Shown here piece after piece: positions 43,720-52,094 of a DNA stretch of 64,000 nucleotides; the stretch's first letter is position 1; the number at the start of each line of letters is the position of its first letter. The stretch spans positions 62,001-126,000 of the forward strand of contig OZ248416.1 in the NCBI GenBank assembly GCA_965234325.1, given 5' to 3'. The position numbers and the translations under genes are program-made. Below the pieces are notes generated by a model that saw only the letters and a program-made list of their open reading frames with translations, was not told where the DNA came from and did no database searches. The DNA comes from Limnohabitans kasalickyi. GTDB taxonomy: Bacteria; Pseudomonadota; Gammaproteobacteria; Burkholderiales; Burkholderiaceae_C.

Positions 43720-45186
43720 TCAAATACGCCCGAAGTACTCGCGGCGTTGAAACTCTAACGCGTCTTCAGCCGCGTCCATGCGCGCTTGCTCTGCCGATTT
43801 GATGCGGCTGTAGTAACGCACAAAGTCGGTCCCAAAACCTTGGCACATGGCAGCATCTTCTTGCAATGCCGCTAACGCATCGCCCAAGGTGTTGGGAATG
43901 CGTGTGTGGCTGTCTTCGCCCAGTTCGGCATACGGCGCTTCGGTGGCCACGGGCGGCACCAGTTGCTGGCGCAGGCCAGACAAGCCGGCATGAATTTGCG
44001 AGGCCATGTACAGATAGGGGTTGGCGGCTGGCTCGCCCAAACGGTTTTCAATGCGGGTCGCGCCATCACCCGCTTGGCCCACCACGCGCAACATGGCACC
44101 TCGGTTGTCGCGTCCCCACACGATGGACTGCGGCGCCAAAGCGTTGGGCCGGAACCGTCCAAACCCATTGGCGGTGGGCGTGCACATCACGGTCATGCCG
44201 CGTGCGTGTTGCAGCAAGCCCGCCAAATAGTGAGCGCCCAGGTCCGACAACGTGTGGCGTGCGTCTGTGGCTTGGGTGTGAGGCGCCGGTGTGTCGCGCA
44301 TGAAAGCGTTGCGGTCTGTGTCCAACGCCACCAGCGACTGGTGCAAATGCCAGCCACTGGACATGATGTGTGCAAACGGCGGGCGGCACATGAAGGTGGC
44401 GTGGTAGCCCGCGCGGCGCAACGCTTGTTTGACGGCGCTGCGAAACAGCACCATGTTGTCGGCCGCGGTCAGCGCGTCGGTCGCGTCAAACACGGCTTCG
44501 ACTTGGCTGGGGCCTAGTTCAATCTCCAGCGACAGCAGCGGCAAGCCCAGCGCTTGCGCCGTGTGTTGCACGATGCGCAGCGGTTCCTCGCTCATGTCAA
44601 AGCAGTGCTCGGACAACAAGTTGTAGCCCGGGTGAATCAAGCTCACCTCTGGGCTGGGGCCTGGCCATGCGGCGGTGTACGGGTCTAGGTCGTGGCCGTG
44701 GGTGGGGTCTTTCAGGCGGTAGATGTGAAACTCCACCTCCAAACCGCAGACCATCCCCAAGCCCTGTTGTGCGAGCAAGCCGAGGGCGTGTTGCAGTTGA
44801 CGGCGCGTGTCAAACGGCACGGGCGTGCCGTTTTGAAATACGGGCTGGCATTGCACCCAACCGGTTTTCTCGGCCCAAGGCAGGATGTGAAAGCTCTCGG
44901 GGTTGGCCATCAACAGCAAGTTGCTGGCGAACTCAAAGCCCGGCAACTCATCCGCCATGCCCGCTTCAAACACCTTGAACGCCGTGCGGTCCGAGGTGTC
45001 TTTGAGCATCAAGGTGCTCACCATGCCCACGCCGCTGCGCAAGGCTTTGACAGCGGCGCTGGCCGTCAGCGTTTTGCCGCGAACCATACCGTGCGTGTCG
45101 CACCACGCAAAGCGCACCAGTTCCAAGCCGCTGGTTTCAATCAGACGCGCGGTGCGGGCGAGGGCGTCGTGTTTGGCCTCGCTCAC
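43720..45186 (-). CDS. Glutamine synthetase-like gamma-glutamyl ligase (GlnA family, type III-like)
   Basis: A 488-residue member of the glutamine synthetase superfamily. It has the beta-Grasp-like N domain (ELVRFAWCDTHGMVRGKTL), the metal-binding GLEVEFHIY, and the catalytic-domain segments QVEAVFDATDALTAADNM and SGWHLHQSLVAL. RIENRLGEPAANPYLYMAS closes the active site. It is unlike housekeeping GlnA and resembles gamma-glutamylamide synthetases acting on amines. The GTG start at 45186 overlaps the stop of the Rieske gene (GTGA) and has AAGG upstream. The longer in-frame start lies inside that gene. The context suggests an amine substrate that is glutamylated before or after ring oxidation; this is inference. 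Confidence 0.85.
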   Translation of the reverse strand: MSEAKHDALARTARLIETSGLELVRFAWCDTHGMVRGKTLTASAAVKALRSGVGMVSTLMLKDTSDRTAFKVFEAGMADELPGFEFASNLLLMANPESFHILPWAEKTGWVQCQPVFQNGTPVPFDTRRQLQHALGLLAQQGLGMVCGLEVEFHIYRLKDPTHGHDLDPYTAAWPGPSPEVSLIHPGYNLLSEHCFDMSEEPLRIVQHTAQALGLPLLSLEIELGPSQVEAVFDATDALTAADNMVLFRSAVKQALRRAGYHATFMCRPPFAHIMSSGWHLHQSLVALDTDRNAFMRDTPAPHTQATDARHTLSDLGAHYLAGLLQHARGMTVMCTPTANGFGRFRPNALAPQSIVWGRDNRGAMLRVVGQAGDGATRIENRLGEPAANPYLYMASQIHAGLSGLRQQLVPPVATEAPYAELGEDSHTRIPNTLGDALAALQEDAAMCQGFGTDFVRYYSRIKSAEQARMDAAEDALEFQRREYFGRI

Positions 45187-46550
45187 GATTGACCTTCTGG
45201 CAAGGCGGCATTCCACGGGGCGTTGGTGCGTTTGTGGGTCACGGCGTGCTGCCACCAGTTTTCCCAATCTTGCGCGGGGGCGATGCCGTCCACCGTGTCG
45301 GGGCCCATGCGTTGGGCGGCAATGTCGGGCTGCGCCAAGCCCATGGGTAGCTTGCCCGCTTCTACATCGTCAATCGCTTTGAGCAGGTTGCGGCGGTTGG
45401 CCATGATGGCCACATCGCTGGTGCCCAAGTGTTCGCGCGTGCGGTCTTGGATGGGGCCCATGCTTTCGCACGCCCATTGGTCGTGCACGTTGATGTCGTG
45501 CTCGCCCATGCCTAAGTAAGTGCGGGTGTTTTGCTCTTCGGCGTTGAAGCCCCAGTTGTTGTGGCGGCCTGACTTGGGGATGTAGTCTGGCAAGTCGATG
45601 GCGCTCAGGCGCTGGTTGCGCATGGCCTCTTTGTCCACAGGCCCTGCAAAGCTGGTGAACACGGAGTACCAATACGTGTGTGTGTCGTCCACGGGCACAT
45701 GCATCTGCGTGATGGTCATGGTCTCAGACAGCGGAATCACAAAGGTGTGCGGAAAGATGGCGTTGGTCACTCGCACATGGGTGAGGGCGTCTGTCATCGG
45801 GCGCAAGGCCGTCAGGCGCATGCCAAAGGGCATGGGCTGGGTGGTAATTTTGGGTTGGTCAAACTCGCGCATGACTTTGGTCATGGGCCAGCGCTCGCCG
45901 TTGATGTCGCCCGCACTCGCGCCGCGGAACTGTTTGCCGTAGGTGTCGTCCAGCGACTCGTCGGAGAAAAACCGGTGCAAGAACGAGGCATGCGCGGGGT
46001 CCACCCCCACCTCAAAGGCCTGCAGCCAATTGCATTGCCACAAACCTTTGAACGCAAAGGTGTGGGTGCTGGGCGCGGTGAAACAGTCCAGCGCTGGAAA
46101 GGGCGGTGGCGTGCTGTCTTCGGGGCCGAACCAACCAAACAAAATGCCACTGCGCTCGACCAGCGGGTAGTTGCGCTGCTTCACGTGTTGGCACAACTTG
46201 CTGCCCGTGGGCTCGGCGGGGGTTTCTAAACACTGGCCCGATACATCAAACTTCCAGCCGTGAAACGGGCAGCGCAGCCCATCGCCTTCGTTGCGACCAA
46301 ACGACAAATCGGCACCTCGGTGCGGACAGTCGCGGTCCAGCAACCCAAACGCGCCTTGCGCGTTTTTGAACAGCACCAAGTCTTGGCCCAAAACGCGCAC
46401 CGCTTTGACAGGGCGAATGCCCATGCGCGGGTCCAGCGCGGGGTTGAACTCATCCACCAAGGCCACGGGTTGCCAGTAGTGGCGCATCAAATTGCCGCAG
46501 GGTGTGTTGGGGCCAATGCGCGTGACGCGCTCGTTGTGTTCGGCTTTCAT
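45183..46550 (-). CDS. Rieske non-haem iron oxygenase, alpha subunit
   Basis: A 455-residue terminal oxygenase component. The Rieske [2Fe-2S] ligands are C75-x-H77 and C94-x2-H97, in CPHRGADLSF and LRCPFHGWKFD. The mononuclear iron site is D184-P-A-H187-A-S-F-L-H192. The N terminus MRHYWQPVALVDEF and the size fit the phthalate-oxygenase/phenoxybenzoate-dioxygenase-like group, which often works as alpha-only oligomers with a reductase or ferredoxin. The substrate is unknown. It is the first gene of a three-gene run with the glutamine-synthetase-like enzyme and the ferredoxin. An 11-bp palindrome lies 46-73 bases upstream. Confidence 0.9.
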   Translation of the reverse strand: MKAEHNERVTRIGPNTPCGNLMRHYWQPVALVDEFNPALDPRMGIRPVKAVRVLGQDLVLFKNAQGAFGLLDRDCPHRGADLSFGRNEGDGLRCPFHGWKFDVSGQCLETPAEPTGSKLCQHVKQRNYPLVERSGILFGWFGPEDSTPPPFPALDCFTAPSTHTFAFKGLWQCNWLQAFEVGVDPAHASFLHRFFSDESLDDTYGKQFRGASAGDINGERWPMTKVMREFDQPKITTQPMPFGMRLTALRPMTDALTHVRVTNAIFPHTFVIPLSETMTITQMHVPVDDTHTYWYSVFTSFAGPVDKEAMRNQRLSAIDLPDYIPKSGRHNNWGFNAEEQNTRTYLGMGEHDINVHDQWACESMGPIQDRTREHLGTSDVAIMANRRNLLKAIDDVEAGKLPMGLAQPDIAAQRMGPDTVDGIAPAQDWENWWQHAVTHKRTNAPWNAALPEGQS

Positions 46551-46595
46551 GGGCTGGTCTCTTTCTACGAACCCACTTTATACAAGCTCAAACGA

Positions 46596-46623
46596 CAACG
46601 AGTCGCACAAAGGCGACTCGTTG
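46596..46623. promoter_or_regulatory. Perfect 11-bp inverted repeat upstream of the Rieske gene
   Basis: CAACGAGTCGC and GCGACTCGTTG face each other around ACAAAG. It lies between the regulator remnant and the oxygenase start at 46550. It could be an operator of the oxygenase genes or a 3' hairpin of the regulator. On neither strand is there a convincing T run, which favours an operator or an mRNA leader stem. Confidence 0.5.
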
Positions 46624-46651
46624 GTAAGAGGGTTGAAAGATGATTTTTGCG

Positions 46652-46896
46652 CTACTCGATAGCAGCTTCACCTATCAGTTGAGAGAGTGTGAGTTGCAGT
46701 ACGTTCGCAGGGCTGCATAAAACACTGAGTGATGGATTGGCAATAGCGCGTTCAATTTGGCTAGCGTAAGTACGATCAATGTTTGCGCCATGTGCCAACT
46801 CTTCTTGGGATAGTCCCAAAGATTTCCGTCTAGCTTTCACGACTAATGCGATCTTCTCGGCAACAACTTATTGAGTATTTGGAACTCATTCATCAT
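46652..46896 (-). pseudogene. XRE-family HTH regulator, apparently frameshifted near its 5' end
   Basis: From 46840 a frame encodes an XRE (Cro/C1-type) helix-turn-helix: KARRKSLGLSQEELAHGANIDRTYASQIERA, then SLSQLIGEAAIE. In that frame the sequence stays family-like for about ten codons further upstream, to VVAEKIALVV, until a TAA; no good start is present. The ATG at 46896, with AAAGGA just before it, opens another frame, MMNEFQILNKLL. Joining the two with one added base at about 46860 gives a continuous 81-residue XRE protein. Either the gene is broken or translation uses the internal GTG at 46840 to make a shortened 62-residue form. Confidence 0.55.
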
Positions 46897-46988
46897 CCTT
46901 TTTTGCATATCTATAGTCTACAAAATGGGGTAGTATTAATTGCAAATAAATTCTATTTTCAATGTGATAAATTTTTAAGGGAATTTAT

Positions 46989-48677
46989 ATGAAGAAAAAT
47001 CTGGCTGGTGCGCTATTTTTTAGCGCTTTGGTTTTGAGTGGATGCGGTGGTGGTGGCACCGCTACGTCGCCGAGTAGTCTTTCAATATCAGGGGTTGCAG
47101 CAACGGGTGCCGCCATTTCACTTGGCAGTGTTGAAGCGCGATGCGCTACTGGCACAGGGACAACGACAACGAACGCGGATGGCACATACACGGTCAATGT
47201 GGCCAGCGGTGTGCAGCCTTGTATCTTGAGAGCAATTGACCCAGTTACGAAAACCGAGCTTCACTCGATTGTTGAAGCTGGCGCAACGACAGCAAACATC
47301 ACACCTGTGACCTCGTTGGTCGTAGCGAACACTTTGGGCGATGAGCCAGCTGCAGCGTTTACAAACTTCAATGCAGCAGCGCAAGCCAAAGTGACAAGTG
47401 CCAACATCAATACCGCTGTCACTCGCGTGCAAGCATCGACGGCAGCGTTGGGTAGCGAAGCTGACATGACGGGTGTTGATTTCATGAAGGGCTCCATGCA
47501 AGCCGCAACGGCGGATGCGTCTGGCGACGCAACCGATAAGAAGATCGACGCATTGATGGCTGCGTTAGCCGCATCAGATAAAAAGATCACTGATTTGACA
47601 GCGCAAGTCAAAACATTGACCAGTACCGCCAATGCGGCCTCAAGCATGACGTCAGTGGTGGGTAACGCTCAGTACTCGCTTTCAAACTGTCCATATGTAC
47701 GCAGTGGGGATATTTGGGCAATTAATTTTGCAGGAAGTGCCCCAATTGGTTTTAACGCAGATTTCAACAATATGGTGTTGAAGAGGTTGAGCGACAACTC
47801 AACATCAGCTATTAGCTTCAAGCGAGATGCTTCAAGCAATGCGATCCCATGCGCCTTTACAGCCATTATTAGTGGTGTGGCAACTGAGTTTCGAGTGTCC
47901 GAAGGCGGAGTTGGCGCATGGACGCAAGCAAACGATTTCGGCTTGGTTGTCCCTGTACAAAAAACCAAACTTTTAACAGATGCCTCATTTACTGGAACAT
48001 ATCCTTCATTGGCATTTATTCGAGAGAAAAATTTAGGATATCGCGCAGCTGCACCAATTCGGTTTGAAATTGATTCAAATGGCGACATGAAAGGTTATTC
48101 ATGCGACATGGCGAAATCAAAGCCTGATTGTTTAACTTCCGTAAATACTTCAAGCGCTGACCCTACCTCATGCGTTCATCAATCAAACGGTACTTTCGCA
48201 TGTACCTCTGCTGCTGGGCTCGCGGCAACCGGCATTTTGTATGTCACAGGCAGTCAAGCAACAATGTTCATGTCGATAACAAATATGACTATTGGCGTCA
48301 ATAGATTTGGGGGGTTGCTGGTTATGACCAAGGCGGCAAACATGTCCTTGCCAAAAGTTGGGGCATCAACTACGGCTAACTCTGCTTGGTATGCCGCTAT
48401 CAATCCAAGTGGAAATATTGTTGTGTCAGGCGGTACATCTGCTAGCGTCGTCGAATCTGTTGATTCAATTAACAATACATATGTAACTTCAAGCGCAGGG
48501 ACGACAAGGACATACACACGCTATATCGACACACCCGCGAATGGCCTATTGTTTTCAAAATCAACAGGCATACAGGGCGTCACTATGAGTTCTCCAACAG
48601 GCTGGTCGGTTGCAATGTTAAAAGGCACGGGAACGGAGTTTGATGGATGGGCCGCCTACATAAGAGCTAAGCGATAA
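46989..48677 (+). CDS. Predicted outer-surface lipoprotein of unknown function
   Basis: A 562-residue protein with a type II signal peptide. A KK start and hydrophobic stretch lead to the lipobox L-S-G-C with Cys19, then a Gly-rich tether. Residues about 33-85 (SGVAATGAAISLGSVEARC, then NADGTYTVNV) look like a carboxypeptidase-regulatory-like beta domain. The middle is Ala/Thr-rich with a short coiled segment (about 180-220). The C-terminal 330 residues are beta-rich, and I recognise no family. Base composition and codon use are visibly more AT-rich than in neighbours. AAGGG precedes the ATG at 46989. It may be acquired or fast evolving. Confidence 0.75.
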   Translation: MKKNLAGALFFSALVLSGCGGGGTATSPSSLSISGVAATGAAISLGSVEARCATGTGTTTTNADGTYTVNVASGVQPCILRAIDPVTKTELHSIVEAGATTANITPVTSLVVANTLGDEPAAAFTNFNAAAQAKVTSANINTAVTRVQASTAALGSEADMTGVDFMKGSMQAATADASGDATDKKIDALMAALAASDKKITDLTAQVKTLTSTANAASSMTSVVGNAQYSLSNCPYVRSGDIWAINFAGSAPIGFNADFNNMVLKRLSDNSTSAISFKRDASSNAIPCAFTAIISGVATEFRVSEGGVGAWTQANDFGLVVPVQKTKLLTDASFTGTYPSLAFIREKNLGYRAAAPIRFEIDSNGDMKGYSCDMAKSKPDCLTSVNTSSADPTSCVHQSNGTFACTSAAGLAATGILYVTGSQATMFMSITNMTIGVNRFGGLLVMTKAANMSLPKVGASTTANSAWYAAINPSGNIVVSGGTSASVVESVDSINNTYVTSSAGTTRTYTRYIDTPANGLLFSKSTGIQGVTMSSPTGWSVAMLKGTGTEFDGWAAYIRAKR

Positions 48678-48765
48678 ATTCATCATCTATTAATGATCTT
48701 TTACATCTACCTACTACGACGATTTGTACGCAGGGTTGAAAACACAATAACTGACCGCACACAGC

Positions 48766-48801
48766 AAAAAGCCCAACCGCAATATCACGGTTGGGCTTTT
48801 T
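48766..48801. terminator. Bidirectional rho-independent terminator
   Basis: AAAAAGCCCAACCG and CGGTTGGGCTTTTT form a perfect 14-bp repeat around CAATATCA. Flanking A and T runs serve both strands, between the convergent lipoprotein and miaB genes. Confidence 0.9.
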
Positions 48802-48820
48802 CTTTGAGCAACTAGGTCGC

Positions 48821-50155
48821 TTACTTCACCACCACCTCACCCCGCAATGAATGCGGGTTAGCCTCCGTCACTTTCACGTCAATCAGCTGGTGCATCAAGC
48901 GCTCAGGGTGTGGCCCTGCGGGGAAGTTGACGATGCGGTGGCACTCGGTCCGGCCGCGCAACTCATTGGCGTCTTTCTTCGAGTAGCCGTCCACCATCAC
49001 GCGCTGCACGGTGCCGACGCGCTGCACGTTGATGGCGTGCATGTTGTCGTTGATCACCTTTTGCACGTCTTGCAAGCGGCGCAGTTTCACCGCGTGCGGC
49101 GTGTCGTCGTGCAAGTTGGCGGCGGGCGTGCCAGGGCGCGGGCTGAAGATGAAGCTGAACGAGTTGTCAAAGTACACATCGTCCATGAGCTTCATCAGCT
49201 TTTGGTGGTCTTCTTCGGTTTCGCCGGGGAAGCCCACAATGAAGTCCGAGCTCATGGCCATCTCAGGGCGAATGGCGCGCAGTTTGCGCACCGTGCTCTT
49301 GTATTCCATGGCGGTGTAGCCGCGTTTCATGGCCATCAAGATGCGGTCGCTGCCGTGTTGCACGGGCAGGTGTAAATGGCTCACCAGTTGCGGCACTTTG
49401 GCGTAGGCATCAATCAGACGCTGGGTGAACTCGTTGGGGTGGCTGGTGGTGTAGCGGATCCGCTCAATGCCCGGAATTTCAGCCACGTACTCGATCAGCA
49501 ACGCAAAGTCGGCGATTTCGGCGGTGTTGCCCATCACGCCACGGTAGGCGTTCACGTTTTGGCCCAAGAGCGTGACTTCTTTCACGCCTTGCGCGGCCAA
49601 ACCGGCCACTTCCACCAACACGTCGTCAAACGGACGGCTCACTTCTTCGCCACGGGTGTAAGGCACCACGCAGTAGCTGCAATATTTGCTGCAGCCTTCC
49701 ATGATGCTCACGTAGGCGGTGCCGCCTTCGACGCGCGCAGGGGGCAGGTGGTCGAACTTTTCGATCTCGGGGAAGCTGATGTCCACTTGCGGGCGCATGA
49801 GCGACTCGCGTTGGTTCAGCAAATCGGGCAAGCGGTGCAGCGTTTGGGGGCCAAACACCACGTCCACATAAGGCGCGCGGGCGATGATGGCGTCGCCTTC
49901 TTGGCTTGCCACGCAGCCGCCGACGGCAATTTTGACGCCCTTGGCTTTCAAATGCTGGATGCGACCGAGGTCTGAGAACACCTTTTCTTGCGCTTTTTCA
50001 CGCACCGAGCAGGTGTTGAAAACGATCAAGTCGGCTTGTTCGACGTCGTTGGTTTTTTCGTAGCCTTGGGCGGCGCCCAAGACGTCGGCCATCTTGTCCG
50101 AGTCGTACTCGTTCATTTGGCAACCGAAGGTTTTGATGAAGACTTTGGGGCTCAT
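48821..50155 (-). CDS. miaB: tRNA-2-methylthio-N6-isopentenyladenosine synthase MiaB
   Basis: A 444-residue radical SAM methylthiotransferase that adds a methylthio group to i6A37 of tRNAs. An N-terminal UPF0004 domain carries three cluster-binding cysteines (IKTFGCQMNEYDSD, FNTCSVREKA, VGGCVAS). The radical SAM motif CSKYCSYCVVPYTRG (C-x3-C-x2-C) and a C-terminal TRAM domain follow. The start at 50155 (MSPKVFIKTFGC) is typical; the longer frame adds 36 residues from the upstream gap. phoH and ybeY, frequent neighbours, are not seen. Confidence 0.96.
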   Translation of the reverse strand: MSPKVFIKTFGCQMNEYDSDKMADVLGAAQGYEKTNDVEQADLIVFNTCSVREKAQEKVFSDLGRIQHLKAKGVKIAVGGCVASQEGDAIIARAPYVDVVFGPQTLHRLPDLLNQRESLMRPQVDISFPEIEKFDHLPPARVEGGTAYVSIMEGCSKYCSYCVVPYTRGEEVSRPFDDVLVEVAGLAAQGVKEVTLLGQNVNAYRGVMGNTAEIADFALLIEYVAEIPGIERIRYTTSHPNEFTQRLIDAYAKVPQLVSHLHLPVQHGSDRILMAMKRGYTAMEYKSTVRKLRAIRPEMAMSSDFIVGFPGETEEDHQKLMKLMDDVYFDNSFSFIFSPRPGTPAANLHDDTPHAVKLRRLQDVQKVINDNMHAINVQRVGTVQRVMVDGYSKKDANELRGRTECHRIVNFPAGPHPERLMHQLIDVKVTEANPHSLRGEVVVK

Positions 50156-50384
50156 GCGTGAGCCTCCCCGTGGGGCAAAGTGCAGCGGTTCATGGTGTTG
50201 ATCCAGAGGCTGTTGATAAGACCGCCATTGTAATTCGCGGCCCCTGGCTGGCCCAGCGGCCATAATTTGCCGGCTCAGCCGTGCATTAAAGCTTTGTGAC
50301 TCTGGAGCCGATATGCATGCACCTGCCTTGAGAGAAGCCGCGCGCTTGTTTCAAGGACATCGATCAATGTTCCCCTTGAAGTGA
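50156..50384 (+). other. miaB-carbonic anhydrase divergent gap
   Basis: A 229-base intergenic region that must hold the promoters of both miaB (minus) and the carbonic anhydrase gene (plus). I recognise no strong promoter hexamers or coding frame in it. Confidence 0.3.
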
Positions 50385-51593
50385 ATGGCCATGAAAAAAT
50401 ACCTACGTCTGGTTCTCGAAATTGTCCTAGGCCTGTTGCTCGCAGGCGCTGCGGCGTTTGCTTATGTGAGCTACAGCGCCAAAGCCCATGTGGTCCAAGA
50501 GCTAAGCGAGGCCAGCGAAGGCATGGGCGAGGCGAAAGAAGAACTCGAAAAACTCACCAAAGAGCTCGAAGAAGCCAAAGAGCACTTGAAAGAGATGGAG
50601 CCGCCCCTCGCCGAATTCGCATCCGTCAAAGATGCGTTCAGCAACGGTGTGGTCTTGGAAGAGTACGACGCGTACATCAAGGCCCAAAAAGGCCCGATGA
50701 CCAGCGAGCGTCAATTGGGCTTGGCTGCCTTGCGCCTGCTGACCAACGGCGTGAAAGACCCAGACACCATTTCGGCGTTTGAAAAATCGCTTGAAATGGC
50801 CGAAGTGGCCTCACGCCTCAAAACCATTTGCGCCGCACAAAACGCCTTGGTGGCCGCGGGTAAAAACGTCAAAGTGTTGGCCGATTGCGCAGTGTCCAAA
50901 GCGCCTGCACATGGCAAAAAAGACAGTCACCATGCCGTGCATTGGGCTTACGACGGCGAGATGGGTCCAGAGAAATGGGGCGATGAGTTCCCAACCTGTG
51001 CCAAAGGCAGCAAGCAATCGCCTTTGAACATCACCGGCCCGTTTGAAAAGTCCAAAGATGTGTTGACCGTGGCCTACAAAGAAGGTCCGCTCAAAATCTT
51101 GAACAACGGCCACACGATTCAAGTCAACGTGGAGCCAGGCAGCACGCTGAAGATCAACAAAGATGTCTACAACCTGTTGCAATTCCACTTCCACCGCCCC
51201 AGCGAAGAGCAAATTGACGGCAAGCCCATGGCCATGGTCGCGCACTTTGTGCACAAGAGCGCCGAAGGTAAATTGGCGGTGTTGGGCGTGTTGCTGAACG
51301 AAGGCAAAGACAACGCGGCAATCCAAACTTTGTGGAACAACGCACCTATGTCGGAAGGCCCCGAAGTCAAGCCTGAAAAAGCCACGTTTGACCCTGCCAA
51401 ACTGGTGCCTGCTGCGTTGACCCACTACAGCTACGAAGGCTCGTTGACGACACCACCCTGTACCGAAGGTGTGAACTTCTATATCCTGAAGACGCCAGTG
51501 GACATCGGTAAAAAGCAAGTCATCGACTTCCCATTCAAGCGCAATGCACGCCCCGTGCAGCCTCTGAACGGTCGCAAGATCAACGCGAACTGA
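50385..51593 (+). CDS. Membrane-anchored alpha-carbonic anhydrase with coiled-coil extension
   Basis: A 402-residue protein. Residues 8-29 are a membrane anchor or signal segment. Residues about 36-72 are a highly charged coiled coil (EELEKLTKELEEAKEHL). Residues about 75-172 are a helical region with Cys149 and Cys168. The C-terminal 220 residues form an alpha-carbonic anhydrase domain: zinc ligands H268 and H270 (FHFH) and H287 (AHFVH), Thr355-Thr356 in SLTTPPCTEGV, and the probable disulfide C205-C359. It converts CO2 to bicarbonate, most likely in the periplasm. The N-terminal extension of about 170 residues is unusual for the family. A second ATG at 50391 is possible. Confidence 0.9.
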   Translation: MAMKKYLRLVLEIVLGLLLAGAAAFAYVSYSAKAHVVQELSEASEGMGEAKEELEKLTKELEEAKEHLKEMEPPLAEFASVKDAFSNGVVLEEYDAYIKAQKGPMTSERQLGLAALRLLTNGVKDPDTISAFEKSLEMAEVASRLKTICAAQNALVAAGKNVKVLADCAVSKAPAHGKKDSHHAVHWAYDGEMGPEKWGDEFPTCAKGSKQSPLNITGPFEKSKDVLTVAYKEGPLKILNNGHTIQVNVEPGSTLKINKDVYNLLQFHFHRPSEEQIDGKPMAMVAHFVHKSAEGKLAVLGVLLNEGKDNAAIQTLWNNAPMSEGPEVKPEKATFDPAKLVPAALTHYSYEGSLTTPPCTEGVNFYILKTPVDIGKKQVIDFPFKRNARPVQPLNGRKINAN

Positions 51594-51614
51594 TCACGGT
51601 TTCTAACCCCCAAG

Positions 51615-51642
51615 AAAAATGCCTGCAATTGCAGGCATTTTT
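51615..51642. terminator. Bidirectional rho-independent terminator
   Basis: AAAAATGCCTGC and GCAGGCATTTTT pair perfectly over 12 bp around AATT, with more T after it. It separates the carbonic anhydrase gene from the convergent fliN end. Confidence 0.9.
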
Positions 51643-51711
51643 TTCGTCGATTGAAGCGGAGGGAACCCAGTGAAACCTCGAACAAAATTCGAGGCTTCAA
51701 GGTCGGATGAA

Positions 51712-52080
51712 TTAAATCAGCTTCAGACGCTCGGAAGACGGCACCACGCGGGTCAAGCGCACGCCGTAGCGGTCGTTGACCAACACGATTTCACCTTGGG
51801 CCACCACCGAGTTGTTGACCAACAGATCGAGCGGTTCGCCAGCGATGCGGTCGAGTTCGACCACGCTGCCTTGTGTCAGACGCATCAGGTCTTTGATTTT
51901 GATCTGCGCGCGGCCCACCTCGATGGACAAGGTGACCGAGATGTTTTGCAAGATCTCGGGGTTGATGTTGCCGGGCATGCTCGGCTTGAAGTCTTCCAAG
52001 CTCGGCTCCGCATTGCCAGCCAGCATTTGGGCCAGTCCGGCTTGTGCGTCGTCGTCGAGATCGTCAGTGTGATCGGTCAT
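51712..52080 (-). CDS. fliN: Flagellar motor switch protein FliN
   Basis: A 122-residue C-ring protein. The acidic N terminus is variable; the C-terminal SpoA/surface-presentation domain (about 45-120) has SVTLSIEVGRAQIKIKDL and GEPLDLLVNNSVVAQGEIVLVNDRYGVRLTRVV. With FliM and FliG it sets the rotation direction and supports export. It is last in the minus-strand run fliK-fliL-fliM-fliN, 14 bases after fliM. fliOPQR, which often follow, are missing here. Confidence 0.96.
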   Translation of the reverse strand: MTDHTDDLDDDAQAGLAQMLAGNAEPSLEDFKPSMPGNINPEILQNISVTLSIEVGRAQIKIKDLMRLTQGSVVELDRIAGEPLDLLVNNSVVAQGEIVLVNDRYGVRLTRVVPSSERLKLI

Positions 52081-52094
52081 GGGGTAGTCCTCTC

